NCBI GenBank assembly: GCA_002919305.1
Contig: PKFB01000021.1
Span: 62,001-126,000 of the forward strand
Direction: 5' to 3'
DNA: 64,000 nt
DNA from: Actinomycetales bacterium
GTDB lineage: Bacteria > Actinomycetota > Actinomycetes > Mycobacteriales > Micromonosporaceae
The position numbers and the translations under genes are program-made. Below are positions 45,961 through 57,484 of the stretch, in pieces. The notes beneath the pieces are model-generated. The model saw only the letters and a program-made list of their open reading frames with translations, did no database searches and was not told where the DNA came from. Each line of letters starts with the position of its first letter. Position 1 is the stretch's first letter.

Positions 45961-46261
45961 ACCGCCAGCTCCCATTCTGGTCCGGCCCAGCAAAACCTAG
46001 GCAAGATCAATATTGTCCGGGCTGATCAGATTCATCAATATCACGGCGGATCACGATCTTCATCAAAGATCCTCTAAGGATCTTGTTCAAGCATGGCCCC
46101 TGTTCAGGCAGGTCCTCGTGCCGTTGTGATCAACCATGTTGCAAGGCTGGGAATGATGGTCAAGATAACGAGCGTGCTCAAGCTACCGAACGCGTACTAG
46201 TGTGGATTCACGCTTCTGATTAGCTCACGCTCTTTGCGGCGCTGGCCCTGGAGGTGTGAGG
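45961..46261. promoter_or_regulatory. Divergent promoter region of eccD and eccC
   Basis: This 300-base region is AT-rich for the window. It holds ATCAATAT at 46006 and 46034, both also found upstream of the WXG100 gene at 41915, and an inverted repeat AAGATCC-TCTAA-GGATCTT at 46066-46084. These may be operators for shared control of the locus. Confidence 0.4.
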
Positions 46262-49200
46262 GTGACACAGCGGGTGGTGCACCGCCCTGCACGAGTTCTT
46301 CCGCCGATTCCTGATCTCACACCGATCGAGGTGGTTACACCTCCGACGGTTCCCGATTCCAGCGGATTTAGTGGCGCGATGCAGGTGCTGCTTCCGATCA
46401 TGGGAGGCGGCGGTTCACTAATCATGATCATCGCGCACAACAATCCGATCATGCTGGTCGCAGGTGGCGCGATGCTTCTGGTCACCGTGTTGGGCGCGAT
46501 CGGGATGTTCGTCAGTCAACGCACCGGTGCCGCACGGCGGTTTACGCAACAACGGCATCGGTATCTGGATTACCTCGATGAGATCGGTGATGAGTTACGC
46601 GCCGCAGGCGAAGCACAACGCGCCCTTGCTCACCGTCGTCACCCCGACCCTGCCACGCTCCCTGACCTGATCCGAGATCCCCGGCTGCTGTGGGAACGAC
46701 GGCTGTCCGACCCTGACTTCCTGGTACTCCGGGTTGGGCTGGGCACCGACCGGTTATGGCGCCAGGTCACCCTCCGCGCGAACAGCAACCCCCTTGTCGA
46801 ACTCGACCCGGTCACCCACGCCGCGGCACGGCTGCTGGTGGATCGGGACCGCACCTTGGACGGCATGCCGATCGCGGTGCCGATAGACGGCGTGGTATCG
46901 GTGGTAGGGCCCGCTGCGGCAACCCATAACGTGCTGCGCGCGATGCTGGCCCAGCTCGCCGCGTTACACGCGCCTGATGATGTGCGGGTGGCCTGGTGCC
47001 TCGGGCGCGGGGCACTCAGTGAGTTCGAGTGGGCCAAATGGCTGCCGCACAGCCTAGACCCGGAAGAATACGACGGCCCGGCGCCGCGCCGCTTGATCGC
47101 CCACGACGGCCCTGCCCTCGCGGAGCTACTCCGGACCGAGCTGGACCGCCGGCTCGCCGACCGGGCCCGCACCCGTCGCCTGGGTGTGGAGAACTACCAG
47201 CACCGGGGCAGGCGCCTGGTGGTCATCATTGATCACTCCTCGGTCAGCGCCGTCGAACTAGTCGATCCCCGTGACAACACCCAGCTCTCTGAGCTCGGCA
47301 TCGCGACCGTTGTCCTGGTCCCCGAACGCCATTTGGAACCGTCCCATGTGGACGTACGAGTGATCTGCGATAGCGACCAGGTCACCGTGGAAGATCTGCG
47401 AGAGACGTCGACCGTCTTCTCCGAGGAAATCGTCGCTCAACGGCGCCAGATCCAAGGCGCCACCAGCGGTACCGCGGATACCGTCACCGTCACCGATATC
47501 GCCGCCCTGACGCGTCAGATCGCACCACTGCGGTTAGTGGCCGACGCCGTCAAGGAAGCGCCGCTAGAGACCACCGTGGACCTGCGGGGTCTGCTGGGTA
47601 TTGAGGATGAAAACAGCTACGAAATCGAGTCCTTGTGGAAGCCGCGGCCTCTGGATGACTTCCTGAAGGTGCCTTTCGGGGTCGATCCCACCGGAAACCC
47701 GGTGTACCTGGACTTCAAGGAGTCCGCGCTGGGCGGCATGGGGCCACACGGCCTGTGTGTAGGCGCTACCGGTTCGGGAAAGTCTGAGGTGCTGCGCACC
47801 TTAGTGCTCACTTTGGCGATGACTCATCCCCCGGAACGCCTCAGCCTAGTCCTGGTCGACTACAAGGGTGGGGCGACTTTCGCCGGTCTGGAGGATCTGC
47901 CCCACACCTCGGCGATGATCTCCAACCTCTCCGAAGAGGTCGGTCTTGTCGATCGGCTCCACGACGCGATTCAGGGGGAAATGACGCGTCGCCAGGAAAT
48001 CTTGCTGGAGGCCGGACAACTTCCCAACATCACTGAGTACAACCGGCGCCGTGACGCCGGGATCCCCTTGCCCCCGCTCCCGAATCTGCTCATCGTTATC
48101 GATGAGTTCAGCGAACTGTTGGATGCCAAACCAGAGTTCCTCGAACTACTGATCGCCATCGGTCGAATCGGCCGATCCATCGGGCTGCATCAACTGCTGG
48201 CATCCCAACGCCTGGAAGAGGGCAAACTGCGTGGGCTGGAATCGTTCCTCTCCTACCGGCTCGGGCTGCGGACCTTCAACGCGCAGGAGAGCCAAACCGT
48301 ATTGGGGGTACCGGACGCTTATCACCTGCCTCCATTTCCAGGTTCAGGCTATTTGAAGGTCGACACCACGATCTTCCAGCGCTTCAAAGCCGCGTACGTC
48401 TCGGGCCCCTACCGTCCAGCCAGCGGTACGGAGGTAGCGGAAGCCCCACCCACCGCCGCTCCGTTCCTGGCCTACAACGAGGTTCAGGCCTGGCTGGACC
48501 GCACCTACCCCACCGCCGAACCGGACCGCCCGGACGATACCGATAACGACGTCCTCGTCCCCACCACGTTGGACGTGGTGGTCCGTCGCCTCGCAGAGGC
48601 CGGCACTCCAGCCCACCGCATCTGGCTGCCGCCGCTGCCTAAGACTCTCCCGTTGGACTCCATCACCGGCCCGTTGGAGAAACATCCGGGATACGGTCTG
48701 ACGGTCTCCGACGCAAGCCGACGCGGCACCCTCCGCATCCCCCTCGGCCTCCTGGACCGCCCCACCGAGCAAAAACAAGAGCCCTTCACCCTCGACCTCG
48801 CCGGTAGCGCCGGTCACCTGTGCGTCCTCGGAGCCCCTCAAACCGGTAAATCCACCCTGCTGCGCACCCTCATCCTCAGCGCAGCGGTCACCCACACCCC
48901 CCACGACATCGGCTTCTACTGCGTAGACCTCGGAGGCGGCTCCCTCTCTCCCCTGGTCGACCTCCCTCATGTCGCCGGTGTCGCCGGGCGCTTGGACCCT
49001 GACCGGGTACGCCGCACCGTCGCCGAAGTAGCGATGCAGCTCAGCGAACGGGAACGCCTGTTCGCCACCCGAGGCATCGACTCCATCGACACCCTCCGCC
49101 AAGCCCACCGCGAAGGTCGCCTTCCGGAGATCGACTGCGCCGACATCGTGCTGGTCATCGACAACTACCCGGCCTTGCGCAGCGACTTTGAAGACCTCAC

Positions 49201-50305
49201 CGACATGATCCAAGACATCGGCAGTCGCGGCCTGGGGTACGGAATCCACCTGGTGCTCACCGCCGGGCGCTGGGCAGACCTTCGGATGCAGCTGCAAGCG
49301 GTGATCGGCACCCGCATCGAGCTCGCCCTTAACGACGCGTTGGACTCCTCGATCAAACGCAAAGTCGCTGAAACCCTTCAAAAGTCCAAGATCCCTGGGC
49401 GCTGCCTGACCCAAGAAGAGTTGATCGCGCACATCGCGCTGCCCCGACTGGACGGCGGCACCGATCCTGGCACCACTCAAGCCGCACTTGAGGCCGCCAT
49501 CGTCGACATCACCAACGCCTGGGACGGCCCGCGCGTACCCCCCATCCGGATGCTGCCAACCCTGGTGCCCTATGAAGAGGTCGTCAAACAGGCCCCGGAT
49601 GACCGCCGGATCCGGCTGGGGTTGGATGAGACCGAACTGCGTCCGGTGTTCCTCGACCTGTTCGGTGCCGACCCGCATCTGCTGATATTCGGGGACTCCG
49701 GATCGGGCAAGACATCCGTGCTGAACCTGATCGTGACGGATCTGATCAGTCGGTTCAGCGACTCCGAGGTGGTGTTCGCGGTCATCGACGTGCGTCGCAC
49801 CCTGCTGGATGTCGTCCCCGACGACTATCTGGGCGCCTACGCCGGCACTCTCAAGGTCGCTCAAGGTCTGGCGCACGGTGTGGCCAGCGAGCTTCAACGA
49901 CGCCTGCCGCCTGACGACGTCACGCGGCAGCAGCTACGGGAACGGTCCTGGTGGAAAGGGCCGGAGATCGTGGTGCTGTGTGACGACTACGACCTGGTCT
50001 CCCCGGGCGGCCCGGGACCGCTCGCGCCCTTCCTGGAATACCTCCCCCAGGCTCGGGACGTTGGCTTCCACCTCGTCATCGCCCGACGCAGCGGAGGCGC
50101 GGGGCGTGCGATGCACGAACCGGTCCCCCAGCGCATGCGGGAGGTCGGCTGCACCGGTCTGCTGCTGTCCGGGGAGCGTCAGGAGGGGCAGCTGTGGCCC
50201 GGCGCGTACATGTCGCCTCAGCCTCCAGGACGTGGCTTCTTGGTCCGCAAGGCTCGCAAGCCGCAGCTGATCCAGACCGCCTTTGTGTCGCCCACCGCCT
50301 CCTGA
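46262..50305 (+). CDS. eccC: Type VII secretion ATPase EccC
   Basis: This is the motor of ESX secretion, 1347 residues, in a single chain (EccCa and EccCb fused). Two membrane helices (about 40-85) follow the short N-terminus with VVHRPARVLPP. Three FtsK/SpoIIIE ATPase domains have Walker A motifs GATGSGKS (about 500), GAPQTGKST (about 857) and GDSGSGKTS (about 1142); Walker B of the first is LIVIDEFSE. All three P-loops are complete. The start GTG at 46262 is chosen for GGAGG seven bases upstream; a GTG two codons earlier is too close. EccB, EccE and mycosin are not found in the window. Confidence 0.93.
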   Translation: MTQRVVHRPARVLPPIPDLTPIEVVTPPTVPDSSGFSGAMQVLLPIMGGGGSLIMIIAHNNPIMLVAGGAMLLVTVLGAIGMFVSQRTGAARRFTQQRHRYLDYLDEIGDELRAAGEAQRALAHRRHPDPATLPDLIRDPRLLWERRLSDPDFLVLRVGLGTDRLWRQVTLRANSNPLVELDPVTHAAARLLVDRDRTLDGMPIAVPIDGVVSVVGPAAATHNVLRAMLAQLAALHAPDDVRVAWCLGRGALSEFEWAKWLPHSLDPEEYDGPAPRRLIAHDGPALAELLRTELDRRLADRARTRRLGVENYQHRGRRLVVIIDHSSVSAVELVDPRDNTQLSELGIATVVLVPERHLEPSHVDVRVICDSDQVTVEDLRETSTVFSEEIVAQRRQIQGATSGTADTVTVTDIAALTRQIAPLRLVADAVKEAPLETTVDLRGLLGIEDENSYEIESLWKPRPLDDFLKVPFGVDPTGNPVYLDFKESALGGMGPHGLCVGATGSGKSEVLRTLVLTLAMTHPPERLSLVLVDYKGGATFAGLEDLPHTSAMISNLSEEVGLVDRLHDAIQGEMTRRQEILLEAGQLPNITEYNRRRDAGIPLPPLPNLLIVIDEFSELLDAKPEFLELLIAIGRIGRSIGLHQLLASQRLEEGKLRGLESFLSYRLGLRTFNAQESQTVLGVPDAYHLPPFPGSGYLKVDTTIFQRFKAAYVSGPYRPASGTEVAEAPPTAAPFLAYNEVQAWLDRTYPTAEPDRPDDTDNDVLVPTTLDVVVRRLAEAGTPAHRIWLPPLPKTLPLDSITGPLEKHPGYGLTVSDASRRGTLRIPLGLLDRPTEQKQEPFTLDLAGSAGHLCVLGAPQTGKSTLLRTLILSAAVTHTPHDIGFYCVDLGGGSLSPLVDLPHVAGVAGRLDPDRVRRTVAEVAMQLSERERLFATRGIDSIDTLRQAHREGRLPEIDCADIVLVIDNYPALRSDFEDLTDMIQDIGSRGLGYGIHLVLTAGRWADLRMQLQAVIGTRIELALNDALDSSIKRKVAETLQKSKIPGRCLTQEELIAHIALPRLDGGTDPGTTQAALEAAIVDITNAWDGPRVPPIRMLPTLVPYEEVVKQAPDDRRIRLGLDETELRPVFLDLFGADPHLLIFGDSGSGKTSVLNLIVTDLISRFSDSEVVFAVIDVRRTLLDVVPDDYLGAYAGTLKVAQGLAHGVASELQRRLPPDDVTRQQLRERSWWKGPEIVVLCDDYDLVSPGGPGPLAPFLEYLPQARDVGFHLVIARRSGGAGRAMHEPVPQRMREVGCTGLLLSGERQEGQLWPGAYMSPQPPGRGFLVRKARKPQLIQTAFVSPTAS

Positions 50306-53010
<2,705 letters not shown>

Positions 53011-53032
53011 CCTCTCAGCTTCCCTCTTCCTC

Positions 53033-53120
53033 CCCCGCGATCCACGAGGTTTCCCTGCGATCCAGGGAGCCTTCGACGGCGGAACGCCCACAAGGCGATG
53101 CTGCTCCCTGGATCGCGGGG
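53033..53120 (+). terminator. leuA terminator with competing stems
   Basis: The right arm GCTCCCTGGATCGCGGGG (53103-53120) can pair either with 53033-53044 (CCCCGCGATCCA) or with 53057-53070 (GCGATCCAGGGAGC), the two left arms sharing GCGATCCA. AGTTTTCTT follows, so the structure is a terminator, perhaps with alternate folds. Confidence 0.65.
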
Positions 53121-53213
53121 AGTTTTCTTCAACGGCCGGCTTCGGTCCGACGGCCGAAGCCGGATCACCAGCGGGATCAACCCACAGGGCGGTGGGGTAC
53201 GCCCGGTGCGCCG

Positions 53214-54485
53214 TCAGTCACCGCCGGGGCGCAACGTGCCGGCGATCTCGGCGGTCTCCTGCGTCACCGACGGCCCAGCGAGCGTCTCGTGAGCGGGCAC
53301 GAGTTCCGCCGCCACCTCGTGTGGGCTGATCCGGCCTGTCGCGATGTCCTCCGCCCAGTGGCACGCCACCCGGTGTCCCGGAGAGAGCTCCCGCAGCGCG
53401 GGACGCTCCTCGTGGCACCGGGTCTCCTGCCGCCACGGACACCGGGTGTGGAACCGGCATCCCGCTGGAGGATTGGCGGGGGAGGGCAGGTCACCCACCA
53501 GCAGGATGCGTTCCCGCTGGTCCTCCACGACCGGATCCGGCACCGGCACGGCCGACATCAGGGCCTTGGTGTACGGGTGCAGCGGCTCGGCGTACAACTG
53601 GTCGCTGGGTGCCTCCTCTACCAGCCCACCCAGGTACATGACGCCCACGATGTCGCTGATGTGCCGCACCACCGCCAGGTCGTGAGCGATCACTAGGTAG
53701 GTCAGGCCGCGTTCCCGCTGGAGTTCCTCAAGCAGGTTGAGGACCTGCGCCTGGATGGAGACGTCCAGGGCGCTCACCGGTTCGTCAGCGATGATCAGAT
53801 CCGGCTCGAGCACCAAGCAACGCGCGATGCCGATCCGCTGCCGTTGGCCTCCTGAGAACTCGTGGGGGTACCGCCGCAACGCCCCGGTGGGCAGCCCGAC
53901 CGCGTCCAGCGTCTCCCGCAGCTTCCTGCCTACCTGGGCGGAATCCCGGGCCAGGTTATGCGCTTTGAGCCCTTCGACCAGGATGGACTCCACGGTCTGC
54001 CGCGGATCCAGGCTGGACAGCGGGTCCTGGAACACCATCTGCATGCGGCGCCGCAGCCGCCGGAGCTGCTCGCCCTTGAGATGGCGTACCGGGATGCCGT
54101 CGAAGAAGATCTCGCCACCGGTGGGTTCGACCAACCGGAGCAGGCCACGGCCAAGCGTGCTCTTCCCGCAGCCGGACTCCCCCACCAGACCGTAGGTGGT
54201 GCCGCGCTGAATGTTCAGCGACACACCATCGACCGCGTACACATAGCCGACGGTCCGGTCTAGGAGGATTCCCCGTTTGATAGGGAAGTGCACCTTCAGG
54301 TCTTCCACCCGAACCAGGACATCCCCGGCCGCTTCCTCCGCCGGCTCCGTCGCCTCAGCCGACGTTGCCTCAGCCGAGGCCGCCGCGTGCGCGGCGTCGC
54401 CCTCCGACACCTGGTTGCTCTTTATCGGCCCGGCTTCCGCTGTCTCCGTCGTCGACGGCCCGATGGTGTCTTCGGGAGAGCTCAT
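53214..54485 (-). CDS. Peptide ABC transporter ATP-binding protein (DppF/OppF type)
   Basis: This is the second ATPase of a five-gene peptide importer, 423 residues. It has Walker [10 protein letters not shown], the signature [10 protein letters not shown], Walker [13 protein letters not shown] and the oligopeptide C-terminal motif with CRFHTRCPW and a Cys cluster that may bind a metal. The first 55 residues are a Ser/Glu/Ala-rich extension. It overlaps the first ATPase gene by ATGA. It ends the operon. Confidence 0.92.
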   Translation of the reverse strand: MSSPEDTIGPSTTETAEAGPIKSNQVSEGDAAHAAASAEATSAEATEPAEEAAGDVLVRVEDLKVHFPIKRGILLDRTVGYVYAVDGVSLNIQRGTTYGLVGESGCGKSTLGRGLLRLVEPTGGEIFFDGIPVRHLKGEQLRRLRRRMQMVFQDPLSSLDPRQTVESILVEGLKAHNLARDSAQVGRKLRETLDAVGLPTGALRRYPHEFSGGQRQRIGIARCLVLEPDLIIADEPVSALDVSIQAQVLNLLEELQRERGLTYLVIAHDLAVVRHISDIVGVMYLGGLVEEAPSDQLYAEPLHPYTKALMSAVPVPDPVVEDQRERILLVGDLPSPANPPAGCRFHTRCPWRQETRCHEERPALRELSPGHRVACHWAEDIATGRISPHEVAAELVPAHETLAGPSVTQETAEIAGTLRPGGD

Positions 54486-55483
54486 GCCCGCACCTCCTCG
54501 GCGGATTCGGCGTCCGACACCGGCACTGGGTTGTGGCAGCGCAGCAGCCGGAAGCCGTCGTCGTCCAACTCGGGCGTGTTCTGGCGGCAGATCTCCACCG
54601 CGCGGTCACAACGGGGCTGGAACGCGCATCCCGTAGGCCACGGGATGAAATCGTTAATCGACCCCGGAATCGGCGTCAGCGGAACGCCCCGCGGCTGGTT
54701 CAGACGCGGCACCGAACGCAGCAGCCCATGCGTGTAGGGGTGCCTGGGCTCCTTGAACAGCCGGTGCCGGTCGGTCTTCTCCACCACCCGCCCCGCGTAC
54801 AACACGTTCACCTGGTCACAGATCCCGGCGACCACCCCCAGGTCATGGGTGATCATGATGAGCGCCGTGTTGAACTCATCGACCAACTGGCGCAGCACGG
54901 TGAGGATCTGAGCCTGGATCGTGACATCCAACGCGGTGGTCGGCTCATCGGCGATCAACAGGCGAGGCCGGCAGGCCAACGCCATCGCGATCAGTGCCCG
55001 CTGCCGCATCCCACCGGAGATCTGGTGGGGGTACTCCTTTAAACGGCGGTCCGGATCCGGGATCCCCACCGCGTCGAGCAATTCTCGCGCCTCTGCGATG
55101 GCCTGTTTACGGTTCATACCCCGGTGCCGGGTCAACACCTCGGTCACCTGCACCCCGATGGGGACCACGGGGTTGAGGGAGGACAGCGGGTCCTGGAAGA
55201 TCATGCCGATCTCCCGTCCGCGCCGGTCCCGCATCTCCTTGGGGCGCAGCTGGAGCAGGTTGACCCCTTCGAACCAGACCTCACCGGTGACCGTGACGCC
55301 CCGGCGGGGCAGCAACCCCATGATGGCCAGTGAGGTCACAGACTTACCACACCCGGATTCACCCACCAGGCCGACGGTCTGGCCTTCTTCCACCGTGAAG
55401 CTGATCCCGTCCACCGCGACCACATCCGGGGCGCCTCGGCGACGGAACGCCACCCGCAGGTTACGCACATCCAGTAGTGGCAT
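54482..55483 (-). CDS. Peptide ABC transporter ATP-binding protein (DppD/OppD type)
   Basis: The 333-residue ATPase has Walker [10 protein letters not shown], the signature [15 protein letters not shown], Walker [13 protein letters not shown] and the C-terminal [10 protein letters not shown] segment of the peptide family. It begins with ATG six bases after the preceding permease stop and overlaps the next ATPase gene by four bases. Together the two ATPases energise import of di- or oligopeptides. Confidence 0.92.
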   Translation of the reverse strand: MPLLDVRNLRVAFRRRGAPDVVAVDGISFTVEEGQTVGLVGESGCGKSVTSLAIMGLLPRRGVTVTGEVWFEGVNLLQLRPKEMRDRRGREIGMIFQDPLSSLNPVVPIGVQVTEVLTRHRGMNRKQAIAEARELLDAVGIPDPDRRLKEYPHQISGGMRQRALIAMALACRPRLLIADEPTTALDVTIQAQILTVLRQLVDEFNTALIMITHDLGVVAGICDQVNVLYAGRVVEKTDRHRLFKEPRHPYTHGLLRSVPRLNQPRGVPLTPIPGSINDFIPWPTGCAFQPRCDRAVEICRQNTPELDDDGFRLLRCHNPVPVSDAESAEEVRA

Positions 55484-55489
55484 CGTGTC

Positions 55490-56422
55490 TCACCGCCGGT
55501 TCTTGGGGTCAAGCGCCTCGCGCATGGCCTCACCCAGCAGGGTGAAGCCCAGCGCCACGATGATGATCGCGAAGGCGGGGTACATTGCGAGCTCCGGCCG
55601 AATCTCCAGGTATCGCTGGGATTGTGCCAACATCAACCCCCACTCGGCCCGGCCGATGGTCTGGTCCCCCAGCCCGAGGAAGGACAGTGCGGCCGCGTCG
55701 ATGATGGCGGTCGCCAGGGTCAACGTGCCTTGGACCAGGACCGGTGACAGCGAGTTGGGCAACATGTGGCGCAGCACGATGACGTGCTGCTTGACGCCCA
55801 ACGCACGGGCGGCCAGCACATGGTCGCTCTCCCGCTGGGCGAGCATCGCGCCCCGCAGCAGCCGAGCGAAGACCGGGACGCTCACCACCGCCACCGCGGT
55901 GATCACGGTCCACTGGCTGGGCCGCTCGGCCAGCGCGGCCAGGCTGATGGCCAACAACAGGCTCGGCAGGGCGAGCATGATGTCGACCAGCCGCATCAAC
56001 ACCGCGTCCACCCAGCCGCCGAACGCACCCGCCAGTCCGCCGATCACCGCGCCCACAACCAACCCGGACAAGGTGGCCAGCACACCCACGATCAGGGTCT
56101 GCTGCGCGCCGTACAGCAGGCGCGAGAAGAAGTCACGCCCCAACTGGTCCACGCCGAGCACGAAGCCGGGCACCGAGTCAGGGATGTGGTCGGCCCGCAG
56201 CTCCGGCACGTCGAACTGCCGGGTAGGGTCGTTCGGCGCGATCAGCGGCGCGAGCAGGGCCAGCAGAACGAACAACAGAATGATGACGGCCCCGATGATG
56301 GCGACCGGGTTCCGGGACAGGCGACGTAGCGCGTCCACCAGCAGGCTGGTCCCGCGCCCCTCGGCGGCCACCTCGGCCAAACCGTCCAGCCGTTCCTTCT
56401 TGTATTCGGCGAGTCCGGTCAC
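55490..56422 (-). CDS. Peptide ABC transporter permease (DppC type)
   Basis: The 310-residue permease has the OppC N-terminal stretch with the first helix at about 40-60 (AIIGAVIILLFVLLALLAPLIAP), the LGVDQLGRDFFSR motif, and the ATPase-docking loop AARALGVKQHVIVLRHMLPN. GTG at 56422 overlaps the DppB stop; a longer frame to 56578 runs through that gene and is rejected. It pairs with DppB to form the channel. Confidence 0.92.
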   Translation of the reverse strand: MTGLAEYKKERLDGLAEVAAEGRGTSLLVDALRRLSRNPVAIIGAVIILLFVLLALLAPLIAPNDPTRQFDVPELRADHIPDSVPGFVLGVDQLGRDFFSRLLYGAQQTLIVGVLATLSGLVVGAVIGGLAGAFGGWVDAVLMRLVDIMLALPSLLLAISLAALAERPSQWTVITAVAVVSVPVFARLLRGAMLAQRESDHVLAARALGVKQHVIVLRHMLPNSLSPVLVQGTLTLATAIIDAAALSFLGLGDQTIGRAEWGLMLAQSQRYLEIRPELAMYPAFAIIIVALGFTLLGEAMREALDPKNRR

Positions 56423-57423
56423 CGCACACGCACCCTCGGATCGATGATCGCGTAGGACAGGTCGACCAGCAGGTTGACCACCACGTACACCAGGGCAGAC
56501 AGCAGGATGAGCGCCTGCAACCGCGGGTAATCCCGTTCGGTGATGCCTTCCGCGAGCAGGAAGCCCAACCCGCGCCACACGAACACCCGCTCGGTAAGCA
56601 CCGCTCCGGCCAGCAGCAACCCGGTCTGCAGCCCGATCGCGGTCACGACCGGCAGCATCGCGTTACGCAGGACGTGCCGCCCCCGGATAGTCCGGGCCTT
56701 CAGGCCCTTGGCCTCAGCGGTACGCACGTAATCCTCGTTGAGCACGTCCAACACGCTGGCCCGCGTAATCCGCACAATCACCGCCAACGGGATGGTCCCG
56801 AGCGTGATCGCTGGCAGGATGATGTGCTTCAGAGCGTCCAGCGAGGCGTCCCACTCCCGCGTCAGGATGCCGTCGAGGATGAAGAAGTTCGTCACGTGGG
56901 TGGCGTTGATCGTGACCGACTGCCGCCCTGACGGGGGCAACCAGGCCAGCCCTTCAGCGATGCTTTCCTGCAGCAGGTAGCCCAGGAAGAACACTGGCAC
57001 GGCTACGCCCACCAGGGAGCCGATCACGACCGCGTTATCCAACAAGCTGCCCCGATACCGGGCCGCGAGATACCCCAACGGGATCCCTAGGCCGACCGCG
57101 AAGAGCAGCGCGAAAAAACTCAGTTCGATGGTGGCGGGGAACGCCCGCCCCAGCTCCTCAAGGACCGGGTCCCCTGTGCGCAGCGAGGTCCCGAAGTCAC
57201 CGTGAAGGATCCGGTTCAACCAACGTCCGTACTGCACCCAAATCGGCTGGTCGTACCCGAGTTGCCGCTCCAGCTCGGCGACCCGTTCCGGGGTCGCGCG
57301 CTCGCCGAGCAACGCACTGACCGGGCCGCCCGGCAGATTCCGCAGCCAGACGTACATCAAGACCGACAGCACCCATAGCGTCAACACCATCTGCAACAGG
57401 CGCCGGATCACGACTCGCAGCAT
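56419..57423 (-). CDS. Peptide ABC transporter permease (DppB type)
   Basis: The 334-residue permease starts with the typical helix (LQMVLTLWVLSVLMYVWLRNLPGGP), includes QLGYDQPIWVQYGRWLNRILHGDFG, and has six membrane helices in all with the docking loop RTAEAKGLKARTIRGRHVLRNAMLP. ATG is preceded by GGAGAG. It is separated from the binding-protein gene by a strong hairpin. Confidence 0.92.
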   Translation of the reverse strand: MLRVVIRRLLQMVLTLWVLSVLMYVWLRNLPGGPVSALLGERATPERVAELERQLGYDQPIWVQYGRWLNRILHGDFGTSLRTGDPVLEELGRAFPATIELSFFALLFAVGLGIPLGYLAARYRGSLLDNAVVIGSLVGVAVPVFFLGYLLQESIAEGLAWLPPSGRQSVTINATHVTNFFILDGILTREWDASLDALKHIILPAITLGTIPLAVIVRITRASVLDVLNEDYVRTAEAKGLKARTIRGRHVLRNAMLPVVTAIGLQTGLLLAGAVLTERVFVWRGLGFLLAEGITERDYPRLQALILLSALVYVVVNLLVDLSYAIIDPRVRVR

Positions 57424-57445
57424 GGCTCTCCTCTGGAGAAAGCGG

Positions 57446-57474
57446 GCTGGCCCGGGTCAGTAACCCGGGCCAGC
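57446..57474 (-). terminator. Hairpin between the binding protein and permease genes
   Basis: A perfect 12-bp stem (GCTGGCCCGGGT, 57446-57457 with 57463-57474) and a five-base loop. Such stems often lower downstream transcription or protect the binding-protein mRNA, giving more binding protein than permease. Confidence 0.65.
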
Positions 57475-57484
57475 AGAGGACAAC

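Noticed and set aside
48344-49897. 517-codon minus-strand open frame inside eccC
   Set aside because: It is antisense to the EccC ATPase domains and has no recognisable protein features.
54921-56447. 508-codon plus-strand open frame across the peptide transporter genes
   Set aside because: Antisense to three clear transporter genes; composition is Arg/Ser/Pro-rich and not protein-like.
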